DNA from: Glaciecola sp. 33A
GTDB lineage: Bacteria > Pseudomonadota > Gammaproteobacteria > Enterobacterales > Alteromonadaceae
Assembly: GCF_002836745.1 (NCBI RefSeq)
Contig: NZ_PJAR01000038.1
Span: forward strand, 62,001-126,000
Direction: 5' to 3'
Length of the DNA: 64,000 bases
Part shown: positions 19,146-28,900 of the stretch, piece by piece
How positions within the stretch are numbered: position 1 is the first letter of the stretch
How the letters are laid out: every line of letters begins with the position of its first letter
Made by a program: the position numbers and the translations under genes
Notes under the pieces: model-generated
What the model was told of the DNA's origin: nothing
The model's input: only the letters and a program-made list of their open reading frames with translations
Database searches by the model: none

Positions 19146-19746
19146 GCTGAACTCCTTTGTTGTCAGTCTCGACCGTTTCTGGCTTTATTAATTCTGCTGT
19201 AGAGGGCGGTAAACAGTGTTTTATCCACAGATAGACGGCTTGTTTAGCATCGTCCACATTGATACTGGGTATTTTTGCGTACAAACTAGCTTCAAGCTGA
19301 GTAAGTTGTGTAAGGCATTGTTGACCCACTTCTTTATGTGGTTTTGCTTTCGATTGCAATAATTCATGCCATGCTTGGCCCTGCACACTATTGATACTTT
19401 CCGATGGAAAATAATGGATAATTGAGCTGCGTAAAACAGCATGTAGTGTCGACAATGCTTGGGGCTCCCTGCTTGATATGTTTAAAACTGCCTTTAAAGC
19501 ACTGCGTTTAAATTTATGCTTGGATATATGTCGAGCAACAATCCAATAAATACCGACTATTGCGAATATTATCAGCAAGATTAAAACCCACCATCCCCAG
19601 GCCAGTGGCCAAATCGAAGGTGTTTGGCCAAGGCTAATGTCAGCAAGGCCTTGCAAGGCAGAGTCCAGCGACACGTCGGCAGGGCTGTTGGTGCTTGCTG
19701 AGCTATTTATAAAAGCACTTATAAAAGCACTTATAAAAGAACTCAT
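19138..19746 (-). CDS. DUF4381 domain protein of the Bat operon
   Basis: The 202-residue protein has one membrane segment (about 46-68) and a cytoplasmic helical C-terminal half, matching the DUF4381 proteins found between DUF58 and BatA genes. Its ATG overlaps the DUF58 stop (ATGA). The first residues, with FISAFISAFI, are encoded by tandem 12-base repeats at 19707-19754, so the N-terminus may be variable; the usual family start could lie a little downstream. Confidence 0.78.
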   Translation of the reverse strand: MSSFISAFISAFINSSASTNSPADVSLDSALQGLADISLGQTPSIWPLAWGWWVLILLIIFAIVGIYWIVARHISKHKFKRSALKAVLNISSREPQALSTLHAVLRSSIIHYFPSESINSVQGQAWHELLQSKAKPHKEVGQQCLTQLTQLEASLYAKIPSINVDDAKQAVYLWIKHCLPPSTAELIKPETVETDNKGVQHV

Positions 19747-19754
19747 AAAAGCTC
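19707..19754 (+). repeat. Four tandem 12-base repeats over a start codon
   Basis: The unit TTATAAAAGCAC occurs exactly at 19707-19718 and 19719-19730, then with one or more changes at 19731-19742 and 19743-19754. The array covers the DUF58 stop, the DUF4381 start and its first codons. Being a multiple of three, copy-number change would add or remove four residues without a frameshift. Confidence 0.8.
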
Positions 19755-20750
19755 TCCCATATCGCGCTGATTTAGTTGCTGTTCCATAGGGTAGGCCGAT
19801 GATACCGTTCTCAATGCGATTGCATATCGAGCAAATGACTGTTTGATACTCTCAAAGTGTGTTGCTTGTTGTGACTGATACTTTTGGTTAGTCGCCGCTT
19901 CACCTAAATTGACCTGCTGGCGCTCGGTGCCATTAGTAATGTTGAGAGTTTGCTGAAAAGCGGAATTGGGCAGTGCAATTTCCATTGGGTCGTTAACTAA
20001 AATAGCCTTTACTTCACAGTGGCGAGCGATATTACTAATAACTGCCATTGAAGCATCGTTTAATCCATTAAAATCGCTAATTAGATAGACTAAAGCCCCT
20101 GGCTTGGCTAAATGTTGCAAGCGTTGAGTTGCTTTTAAAAAGATACTTTGCGCGTCTATTTGCACCGCTTCAAATCGAGGCTCATGAATATTAACTAAGG
20201 CTTGCATCAATGCTAATGCGTTCTTTGCTTGGGCTTTAGGTTTTAATTCAATGTCTTGAGTATTATTAAAAATCAAACCGCCGACCTTGTCACCGCGTTG
20301 AATCGCATTCCAAGTAATCAGTGCGGCTAAATGCGCTGCTTGCACTGACTTACATAAATAAGCGGTGCCAAAGTACATTGATTGAGTGAAGTCAGTAAAC
20401 ACGAACACCGGCCTTTCACGTTCCTCACGAAACACTTTAGTGTGGGTTTTACCCGTGCGTGCAGTTACTCGCCAATCTATACTGCGTATATCATCGCCGG
20501 GCTGATAATGTCTCACCTCATCAAATTCCATACCTCGGCCTTTGATTTTGGAGCGATCTTCACCAGACAGCGCGCCCGCTATATCTCTACTCGGACGTAA
20601 GTTAAGTAAATGAGATAAGGAGCGGTAGCATAATAGTTCAGGCAGGCTGATATCAACGCCATTGGTTTTATATTTTGCCAACCATAGCTGAATGTTTTCT
20701 GCCGTCGCTAGACTGCTGTTATTCGAGCCATTGTTAAACATGAGTGACAT
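19743..20750 (-). CDS. DUF58 domain protein
   Basis: The protein of about 335 residues has the DUF58 core (GRGMEFDEVRHYQPGDDIRSIDWRVTARTG region, near residues 75-105) followed by a VWA-like fold in which the metal-site motif is changed to DFTQSM. DUF58 proteins are constant partners of MoxR ATPases and VWA proteins. The ATG at 20750 is preferred to the TTG one codon before. It sits between moxR (54 bases upstream) and the DUF4381 gene (overlap). Confidence 0.85.
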   Translation of the reverse strand: MSLMFNNGSNNSSLATAENIQLWLAKYKTNGVDISLPELLCYRSLSHLLNLRPSRDIAGALSGEDRSKIKGRGMEFDEVRHYQPGDDIRSIDWRVTARTGKTHTKVFREERERPVFVFTDFTQSMYFGTAYLCKSVQAAHLAALITWNAIQRGDKVGGLIFNNTQDIELKPKAQAKNALALMQALVNIHEPRFEAVQIDAQSIFLKATQRLQHLAKPGALVYLISDFNGLNDASMAVISNIARHCEVKAILVNDPMEIALPNSAFQQTLNITNGTERQQVNLGEAATNQKYQSQQATHFESIKQSFARYAIALRTVSSAYPMEQQLNQRDMGELL

Positions 20751-20803
20751 CAATCATTCTCAATTTATGCAGAGTGTTTTTAACCAAAATGATCCAATTA
20801 CAA

Positions 20804-21760
20804 TCATGCAACAGGAACAAGTTCAACGATTTTATCGAGTACAGCATTTGCATTAACTCCTTCCGCTTGTGCTTGATAGCTCAATATAATGCGATGGCGG
20901 AGCACGTTGTGTAATACTGCTTGTACATCATCTGGTCCAACAAAATCACGACCATTGAGCCAGGCATGCGAACGAGCACAACGCTCTAATGCTATAGTGG
21001 CGCGCGGACTGCCACCAAATTCAATCCATTGTGCGAGCTCCGCGTCATAGTTTTCAGGGCGCCTAGTGGCCATAATCAATTGCACGATGTAGTTTTCTAG
21101 AGCCGGCGCAAGGTGGATATTCATTATTTCTGCTCTGGCCTTGGCTATGTCATCTTGAGTTAGCCTTTTAACAATAGGCAAGTCCGTTTTTATGGCTTCG
21201 CTGCGAGTAAGGCGTAAAATTTCTAATTCAGTTTCAGCGTCTGGATAGTCAATTTCAACATGCATTAAAAAGCGATCGAGTTGTGCTTCGGGGAGGGGAT
21301 ATGTGCCTTCTTGTTCCAATGGGTTTTGTGTTGCCATAACCAAGAACAACTCAGACAGCTTGTAGGTTGTGTTTCCAACGGTAATTTGGCGCTCTGCCAT
21401 CGCTTCAAGTAAGGCTGATTGAACCTTCGCTGGCGCACGGTTTATTTCGTCAGCTAACACTAAATTATGAAATAGTGGGCCTTTTTGAAATATGAATTCG
21501 CCAGTTTCAGGGCGATATATGTCGGTGCCGGTCAAATCAGCAGGCAACAAATCGGGTGTGAATTGCACTCTGTGGAAGTCAGCCTCTATACCGTCAGACA
21601 ATGAATTGACTGCTCTCGTTTTTGCAAGTCCTGGTGGGCCTTCAACAAGTAAGTGACCGTCTGCTAGTAACGCAATGAGGATACTTAAAGTGAGAGAGGG
21701 TTGCCCAATAACTTGTGCGTTTAAGTGGGCTTGTAATTGCTTGAACTCTTCTACTGCCAT
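20804..21760 (-). CDS. MoxR family AAA+ ATPase
   Basis: The 318-residue AAA+ protein has Walker A GPPGLAKT (about residues 40-47), Walker B LVLADEINRAP (about 100-110) and the sensor segment MATQNPLEQEGTYPLPEAQLDRF. It is the first gene of the moxR-DUF58-DUF4381-batA-batB/C-batD operon. MoxR proteins act as chaperone-like ATPases that use VWA proteins as adaptors; the client here is unknown. Confidence 0.92.
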   Translation of the reverse strand: MAVEEFKQLQAHLNAQVIGQPSLTLSILIALLADGHLLVEGPPGLAKTRAVNSLSDGIEADFHRVQFTPDLLPADLTGTDIYRPETGEFIFQKGPLFHNLVLADEINRAPAKVQSALLEAMAERQITVGNTTYKLSELFLVMATQNPLEQEGTYPLPEAQLDRFLMHVEIDYPDAETELEILRLTRSEAIKTDLPIVKRLTQDDIAKARAEIMNIHLAPALENYIVQLIMATRRPENYDAELAQWIEFGGSPRATIALERCARSHAWLNGRDFVGPDDVQAVLHNVLRHRIILSYQAQAEGVNANAVLDKIVELVPVA

Positions 21761-22110
21761 GGTTATTTTTAGCCTTTATTACGCTATTTCCGTTATATTT
21801 TTCTGTGTTTTTTGGTTTGTTTGCCGTAAACGTAGAGTAAACACAAAAAACTCTGATAGTCTTATATGTGGATCTATCTCGAAATTTCAACTTTACGACT
21901 CGTAAATTTATGATTGGTTCTGTATTTTATTGCTTAGCTTCACAAATACGGGCGTGCTCTAATGATGTTTATAGTGCTAATGCTTGTAATACACACGTGT
22001 AAAATTTGAATTTTACTGTTTATTCCGTCACAATATTAGTTAGAGGTCTGACCAGAAGGTATTGCCATGCTGTTTTTTGCAATAACTCATTTATAGCCAC
22101 AGGATAATCT
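21761..22110. other. Divergent intergenic region, moxR and fadI promoters
   Basis: This 350-base gap separates the leftward Bat operon from the rightward fad operon. The FadR-like site at 22042-22057 is the only operator-like sequence noticed. Short open frames at 21642-21905 overlap the moxR start and look like chance. Confidence 0.5.
22042..22057 (+). promoter_or_regulatory. FadR-like operator
   Basis: AGAGGTCTGACCAGAA contains the palindrome GGTC-T-GACC and resembles the E. coli FadR site CTGGTCNGACCAG with differences in the left arm. It lies 54 bases before the fadI start, as expected for an acyl-CoA-responsive repressor of beta-oxidation. The regulator itself is not in this window. Confidence 0.5.
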
Positions 22111-23421
22111 ATGTCACAGAAACAAGTTTTAAAAACCCAGCAGGGCGATCGAATTGCGATAGTTGCTGGACTGCGCACTCCATTTGCCAAGATGGCAACC
22201 GACTTTCACGGCGTCCCTGCTGTTGACTTAGGTAAAATGGTGGTCAATGAGTTGATGCTAAAGCACGATCTTGACCCTGCGATTATTCAACAAGTGGTGT
22301 ACGGACAAGTTGTGCAAATGCCGGAAGCGCCCAATATTGCCCGCGAGATTGTTCTTGGAACAGGCATGGATGTGCGAACTGACGCATATAGTGTGTCGCG
22401 AGCGTGCGCTACCAGTTTCCAGTCTACGGTGAATATTGCTGAATCCATGATTGTTGGTAATATTGATGTAGGTATTGCGGGTGGTGCTGACTCAACGTCA
22501 GTATCTCCAATTGGTGTCTCTAAAAAATTAGCATGTGCGCTTACCGATTTACAAAAAACCAAAACGCTGGGTCAAAAACTGGCGGTCCTGAAAAAACTAG
22601 GTTTAAGAGATTTATTGCCCGTGCCGCCAGCGGTTGCTGAATATTCAACTGCTTTGTCGATGGGACAAACAGCTGAGCAAATGGCTAAAAAACATGCTAT
22701 CAGTCGCGCGGACCAAGACGAGTTAGCGCACCGTTCGCATACCCTAGCGGCGCAAAATTGGGAAGCGGGTAATTTAGATAGCGAAGTGATGACGGCCTAT
22801 CCTGAACCTTATAAAAAAGGGGTATCACGAGATAACAACGTTCGTTTCGATTCAAAACTAGAAAGTTACGCAAAGCTTCGCCCCGTGTTTGATAAAAAAC
22901 ACGGTACGGTAACGGCGGCTAATGCAACTCCTCTTACTGACGGCGCTTCAGCAATTATTATGATGACTGAGAGCAAAGCCAAAGCACTCGGTTATAAACC
23001 TATTGGTTATTTGAAGAGCTATGCATTTGCCGCTATTGATGTATGGGATGACATGCTAATGGGCCCATCGTATGCGTCACCAATCGCCCTAGCGCGTGCA
23101 GGCATGACACTCAACGACTTAACCTTAATTGAAATGCATGAAGCGTTTGCAGCGCAAACATTGTCAAACATAAAAATGTTTGGGAGTGATAAATTTGCGC
23201 AAGAGAAATTGGGCAGAGACAAAGCAATTGGCGACATTGATATGCAAAAATTTAATGTCATGGGTAGCTCGTTAGCCTATGGACATCCTTTTGCGGCAAC
23301 TGGTACAAGAATGATTACGCAAATGTTGAATGAACTTAACCGTCGAGGCGGTGGAACCGGTCTATTGACTGCATGTGCAGCAGGTGGCTTAGGCGCGGCA
23401 ATGATAGTGGAGACAGAATAA
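22111..23421 (+). CDS. fadI: 3-ketoacyl-CoA thiolase
   Basis: FadI is the thiolase beta subunit of the FadIJ complex, releasing acetyl-CoA in the last step of beta-oxidation. The protein has 436 residues, the same length as E. coli FadI, with the active-site cysteine in [11 protein letters not shown], the HEAFAAQ histidine motif and the C-terminal cysteine in [15 protein letters not shown] precedes the ATG. The stop overlaps the fadJ start by one base (TAATG). Confidence 0.95.
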   Translation: MSQKQVLKTQQGDRIAIVAGLRTPFAKMATDFHGVPAVDLGKMVVNELMLKHDLDPAIIQQVVYGQVVQMPEAPNIAREIVLGTGMDVRTDAYSVSRACATSFQSTVNIAESMIVGNIDVGIAGGADSTSVSPIGVSKKLACALTDLQKTKTLGQKLAVLKKLGLRDLLPVPPAVAEYSTALSMGQTAEQMAKKHAISRADQDELAHRSHTLAAQNWEAGNLDSEVMTAYPEPYKKGVSRDNNVRFDSKLESYAKLRPVFDKKHGTVTAANATPLTDGASAIIMMTESKAKALGYKPIGYLKSYAFAAIDVWDDMLMGPSYASPIALARAGMTLNDLTLIEMHEAFAAQTLSNIKMFGSDKFAQEKLGRDKAIGDIDMQKFNVMGSSLAYGHPFAATGTRMITQMLNELNRRGGGTGLLTACAAGGLGAAMIVETE

Positions 23422-25529
23422 TGGGTGCATTTACCTTAACCAAAAGAGACGACGGTATTGCCATATTAACCATGGATGTGCCAGGCGACAGCATGAATAC
23501 TCTTAAGGCCGACTTTGGTGATGAAGTTAGCGCAATACTTGATGAAATTGAAAATGACACTGCAATACTTGGCGTTGTTGTTGCAAGTGGCAAAAAAGAT
23601 TCGTTTGTTGCTGGTGCTGACGTAACCATGCTTGCGGCTTGCAGTGATGCGGATGAAGCTCAAGAGCTGTCCATCTCAGGTCAGAAACTATTCGATCGCA
23701 TTCAAGCTATGCAAAAGACATTTGTCGCGGCTATTCATGGTCCAGCTCTAGGTGGCGGCTTGGAGTTAGCATTAGCTTGTCATTATAGAGTTTGTTCTGA
23801 TAGCCCCAAAACACAATTGGGTTTACCTGAAGTTCAGCTTGGTTTGTTACCAGGTAGTGGTGGAACACAGAGATTACCCGCCCTTATTGGCATTCAACAA
23901 GCAATGAAGATGATGCTGACTGGCGCGCCTGTGCGCGCTGCGCAAGCAAAAAAATATGGCATTGTTGATGATATGGTGCCGCAATCTGTGCTACTTGATG
24001 TTGCTATAGAAATGGCAAACAAGAAAATAACTAAACGTGTGTTGAAAAAAGACATGACGACAAAAGTGCTTGAGAATACCTCGTTTGGACGCAATATATT
24101 GTTCAAAAAAGCACGTCAACAAACCTTAGCGAAGACATTGGGGAATTATCCTGCGCCGATGTACATTATCGATTGTATTGAGGCGGGCACAAATGAGCCA
24201 CGAAAAGGCTATGCAGCAGAAGCCCGTTTGTTTGGCCAGTTAGTGATGACGCCAGAATCAAAACAATTACGTGAAATTTTCTTTGCAACAACGGACATGA
24301 AAAAAGAATCGGGTGTTGCAGATGTTGCGCCAATTAAAGTGAAAAAAATTGGCGTGTTGGGTGGTGGATTGATGGGCGGCGGGATTGCCTTTGTCACAGT
24401 TACAAAAGCAAAAGTGCCTGCGCGTATCAAAGACATAACCACCGATGGGATTGCCGGTGCCATACGCTACAGCTATGACATTTTGAATAAGAAAGTGAAA
24501 AAGCGTTTCATGTTAAAAACAGAGATGCAAAAGCAGCTTTCTTTATTGAGTGGCTGTGTCGATTATAGTGGTTACAAACAGAACGACATGGTGATTGAAG
24601 CGGTGTTCGAGGATGTTAAATTAAAGCAAAAGATGGTCGCGGATATTGAACAGCACTGTAATGAAAACACTGTCTTTGCGTCTAATACATCGTCTATACC
24701 CATTGCTGAAATTGCTGCCCAAGCGAAACGCCCAGAAAACGTAATCGGTTTACATTATTTTTCACCTGTAGATAAAATGCCATTGGTTGAGGTTATTCCA
24801 CATGCGCTTACATCGGACCAAACCATTTCAACCACGGTTGAATTTGCTAAGCGTCAAGGTAAGACACCTATCGTGGTAAAAGACGGAGCTGGCTTTTACG
24901 TTAATAGAATTCTGGCTCCTTACATGAGTGAAGCCGGTTTTATGGCAGTAGAAGGGCAACCACTCGATTCAATTGACAGAGCGCTGACTAAGTTTGGTTT
25001 CCCAGTAGGCGCATTCAAACTGCTCGATGAAGTAGGTATTGATGTGGGTACTAAGATTATCCCGATTTTAAAAAGTCAATTTGGTGAGCGTTTTAATGCC
25101 CCTGAAGCTTTTAATAAGTTATTAGAAAATGATCGCAAGGGTAAGAAGAACAAATCGGGTTTTTACGACTATAAAGCCAAAAAGCCAGGTAAATATATTG
25201 ATGATTCAGTGTATAAGTTACTTGGAGTTAAGCCAGAGAAAAAATACTCAGACGACACAGTTGTGGAACGTTGTGTACTGATGATGCTAAATGAAGCGGC
25301 ACTGTGCTTGCAAGAAGAGGTAATTAGAAATCCTCGTGATGGCGATATAGGGGCTATTTTTGGTATTGGTTTTCCACCATTTTTAGGTGGACCTTTCCGT
25401 TATATGGACACCTTAGGTCTTGCACATGTGGTCAGTCGCCTACAACATTATACTGAAACTTACACCGACAAGTACCAGCCAGCTGAGATATTGTTAACAA
25501 TGCATAAAGAAGGCAAGACTTTTTATTAA
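23421..25529 (+). CDS. fadJ: Multifunctional fatty acid oxidation protein alpha subunit
   Basis: FadJ carries enoyl-CoA hydratase/isomerase and 3-hydroxyacyl-CoA dehydrogenase activities. Starting at the ATG at 23421 gives 702 residues, close to E. coli FadJ. The N-terminal crotonase domain has the two glutamate motifs HGPALGGGLELALAC and LGLPEVQLGLLPGSGG; the dehydrogenase domain begins at the NAD fold IGVLGGGLMGGGIAF (about 310-324) and has the HYFSPVDKMPLVEVI segment. Open frame extends upstream into fadI but the TAATG junction fits coupled translation. Confidence 0.95.
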   Translation: MGAFTLTKRDDGIAILTMDVPGDSMNTLKADFGDEVSAILDEIENDTAILGVVVASGKKDSFVAGADVTMLAACSDADEAQELSISGQKLFDRIQAMQKTFVAAIHGPALGGGLELALACHYRVCSDSPKTQLGLPEVQLGLLPGSGGTQRLPALIGIQQAMKMMLTGAPVRAAQAKKYGIVDDMVPQSVLLDVAIEMANKKITKRVLKKDMTTKVLENTSFGRNILFKKARQQTLAKTLGNYPAPMYIIDCIEAGTNEPRKGYAAEARLFGQLVMTPESKQLREIFFATTDMKKESGVADVAPIKVKKIGVLGGGLMGGGIAFVTVTKAKVPARIKDITTDGIAGAIRYSYDILNKKVKKRFMLKTEMQKQLSLLSGCVDYSGYKQNDMVIEAVFEDVKLKQKMVADIEQHCNENTVFASNTSSIPIAEIAAQAKRPENVIGLHYFSPVDKMPLVEVIPHALTSDQTISTTVEFAKRQGKTPIVVKDGAGFYVNRILAPYMSEAGFMAVEGQPLDSIDRALTKFGFPVGAFKLLDEVGIDVGTKIIPILKSQFGERFNAPEAFNKLLENDRKGKKNKSGFYDYKAKKPGKYIDDSVYKLLGVKPEKKYSDDTVVERCVLMMLNEAALCLQEEVIRNPRDGDIGAIFGIGFPPFLGGPFRYMDTLGLAHVVSRLQHYTETYTDKYQPAEILLTMHKEGKTFY

Positions 25530-25555
25530 GCTTGTGGATATCTTGATGTATACAT

Positions 25556-25586
25556 AAAAACCCCGAATGTGTGTCTACGTTTGGGG
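25556..25586 (-). terminator. Terminator-like hairpin, T-run on the minus strand
   Basis: CCCCGAA (25561-25567) and TTTGGGG (25580-25586) form a seven-pair stem with one G-U; read on the minus strand the stem is followed by five T. On the plus strand, 27 bases after fadJ, no direct T-run follows. It may serve fadJ weakly or end a leftward transcript. Confidence 0.45.
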
Positions 25587-25759
25587 ATTACTTCCGTTTT
25601 TCTCGGTTTTTTATATCATATAGTAAATTCACAGCTTATTTATTCAGCAGTTTGCTATACTTTAGTTTCGTTTGGGCAGTCGTTAAACCTAGGTCAAGGG
25701 TCAGTATATATGCAAATTGTGACCATGACAGTCATTGGTCAATTCACTGGAGCGATATC

Positions 25760-25966
25760 ATGTTGATGGCCTCAATGATAGTAATAAGCTTCCTCATTAG
25801 TAGTATTTACTATTATATTGAAGCGGTTAAAAATGCGATGGGTAAAAAACGCTGGTTAGTAGGCGGGATGATAATGGGGCCAATGTTGTTGCCCATGTTT
25901 GTTATTTCTAAAGCCGTACAGATGCGCAAAACAACCGGTTTTGATAGCTGCTACTTACGTCCTTAA
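25760..25966 (+). CDS. Small two-segment membrane protein
   Basis: The ATG at 25760 has GGAG seven bases upstream and gives 68 residues: a hydrophobic helix (about 2-20), a short polar loop with KKRW and a second hydrophobic segment (about 35-52). The longer frame from 25571 has no ribosome site. The family is not recognised. It lies between fadJ and the giant sensor gene and converges with the latter. Confidence 0.6.
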   Translation: MLMASMIVISFLISSIYYYIEAVKNAMGKKRWLVGGMIMGPMLLPMFVISKAVQMRKTTGFDSCYLRP

Positions 25967-25984
25967 ATTACTGTGCAGAGTAAG

Positions 25985-28900
25985 TTAGCTCTTGGCTATT
26001 CTAACGGCTGGACGTATTGGACTTGGCTTTCTTGATTCCAACATATGCTTCATGTTTCTGCCTTCCACCAATAATTGCTCAAATTTGGCGGCACTTACAG
26101 GCTTGCTAAACAAGTAACCTTGCAGCATTTCGCAGTCGTAGCGTTTCAGTATCTCTAATTGATTTTCGTGCTCGACACCTTCTGCAACCACCTTCAAGCC
26201 GAGGTTGTGTGCAATCTTGATGATCGATTCGGTCATGTGTTTGTCAACTGAGCTGGTCGCAATATCATCAATAAAAGCTTTGTCTATTTTCAGCGTATGA
26301 ATAGGGAATTTTTTCAGATACGCCAGTGATGAATAGCCTGTGCCAAAGTCATCCAAAGCTAAGTGAATGCCACGCTCACGCAAGCGCTGCATCATCTTAA
26401 GGGCTTGTTCTGGGTTTTCCATCAACGTGCCTTCAGTGATCTCACATTCTAAATGCAGTGGACTCAAGCCGACTTGCTTTAAGATGCGTTCGATTCGATC
26501 GTCAAGATCTGGTAATTCAAACTGTTTGGCTGAAATGTTAACCGCAACGCGGCCGGTAAATAATCCGGCATCAACCCAACGCTTGGTATCCATACAAGCC
26601 TTTCGTAACACCTGCTCACCAATTTCCAATATTTGCCCTGTCTGCTCGGCTAACGGAATAAATTGACCGGGGCTGACAATGCCTTTTTGTGGGTGTTCAA
26701 ATCGGACCAACGCTTCCATACTTACCATACGACCCGAAGCAATATCGACCTTGGGTTGATAAAAAACACTGAACAAGTCTTCTTTTATACCAAACCGAAT
26801 TAAGTTTTCAATTTGCAATTGGCGAACCGCGTTTTTATTCATTTCACCACTGAAAAATTGATAATTACTACCGCCATTATTTTTAGCAAAATACATTGCC
26901 GTATCTGCATTTTTAAGCAATTCTTGGTGGCTAGTACCATCTTCAGGATAGGTTGCAATGCCGATGCTGACACCTAACACAAACTCTTGTTTGGCGATAT
27001 AAAATGGACGCGAAAGTGTATCCAGTATGTCTTGCGCAATATGCGAGATACGATGCACGGTTGCCGTTGCTTCAACCAACATACTGAACTCATCACCACC
27101 TAGGCGGTAAGTAGTTGAACTAGAAGTGGTTATTTTTTGTAAACGACGAGCAATCTGTTTTATTAATAAGTCACCGGTTTGATGCCCAAGAGAGTCATTA
27201 ATGCGTTTGAAGTTATCCATATCGAGGCAAATAAGTGCGTGGGGTGTTTCGCGGCGTACTAAGTTTTCATGACTGGCTTGGAAAAATGAACGGTTTGGTA
27301 AGTTCGTTAATGGATCTGTGTTCGCTAGCTTCAATAATTCTTTTTCTGTTTTTTTACGTGAACTGATATCGGAGAACACACCAACATAATGACTAATATG
27401 ATTGTCTTCATTGCGGATCGCATCAATCGTCATTTCTATCTGATATTTTTCGCCATTTGTGCGCACAGCGTCCACTTCACCAGACCAACTGCCTTTGTGT
27501 CTAAGTGTCTTTTTGACTTCTTCGGTAAAAGCTTCAGGGTACTGACTGAAGGATAATTTACTGGCCAGCGCTTTTTCAACCGTATCACCAGTAAAGTTAC
27601 AGTAGGCACTATTGACCGACATGAACTTAAACTCTTGGTCGGCAATGAAAACACCTTCTGTAATGTTTTCAAAGCTGCTCTTAAACAAATTAAGTTGCTC
27701 TTCTGCTTGCTTCAAATGATTGATGTTTTTTAGGGTACCTGTCATGCGTTGCGCTTTGTTATGTGCATCGCGCTTTACAACCTTGCCTCGATCCAATACC
27801 CAGACCCAATCGCCAGCAAACGTTTTTACTCTGTAGGCGAGCTCGAAGAACTGGGTTTTGCCGTCTAAATGGTCATCCAGAGACTGCTTTAAACGTTCAA
27901 CATCATTTTCATGAACATTGTTTTCATAGGTAGTATGACTGCGCATGCTGTCTTGCGGGAAATCAATGGTATTCCAGGTGTTCGCCCGATAAATCTGTCC
28001 GCTAAAAATATCCCAATCCCATAATTCATCGCCACTTGAAGACAGGGTAAGCGTTAAACGTTCAACATCTTCAGTTAAAGTTTGGTCACGATTTTTTCGA
28101 GACTTCATTTTGTTTGCTTGGTAAATGACTAAGAAAATAATGAAGAAAGCGTAAAATATCAGCGCACGTGTATTTAGCCAAAAAGGCTTTTCTACTGCAA
28201 TAATCAGTTCATTTTGCTGTGACCACTCACCACCGTTGATACGTGCTTGTACTTTAAATATATAGTCACCAAAGGATAGGTAGCTATACGAAGCCAAACG
28301 GTTGGTTGTTGTATAGGTCCAATCTTTATCCAAGCCTTCAAGGATATAGCGGTATTCAGTTGCATTTGAGTTAATACTGTTAATAACACCAAACTCAATA
28401 TTAATGCGACTTTCAGAGTGAGCCATGTCGAATCGGTGCATCATAAATGCAGGTAACTGTGGCGTTTCCTGCTCAAGACTTTTATTGGGTGCAGAGAAGC
28501 TTATAAACTGTGGTTCAACTGGTTTGTCGTATTTGTTGACGTTCTGTTGTTTGGTTTTTAAGTAATGAATACCGATTGAACCACCTATCAGTAGGTTGCC
28601 ATCTGCTGTCGCAATAATTGCTCCACGACCTAATTCATTGAAATTTAATGCACTTTTTGAACGTCTTTTAACAATGTTCGAAGAGTCAAAGTCCAGTGTG
28701 TAGATGCCTTGCCTGCTGCCATACCAAATACTATTTTCAAGCCCAATTGCAGAGCGAATATCAGAAGTAGCATTGTCATTCAAGCCACTAAACTGCTTCA
28801 ACAAGGTTAAACTCACTTTATCGAGTTTAAAAATACCCTTGTTCTCAGTAATTACCCAATAGGCATCTTGGTGGCTATAAACTTGGATTATATTTAACTG

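Noticed and set aside
23373-23420. Longer fadJ starting inside fadI
   Set aside because: The TAATG junction at 23419-23423 and homology to FadJ point to the ATG at 23421.
25571-25759. N-terminal extension of the small membrane protein
   Set aside because: No ribosome site precedes it and it crosses the hairpin after fadJ; the ATG at 25760 has GGAG at good spacing.
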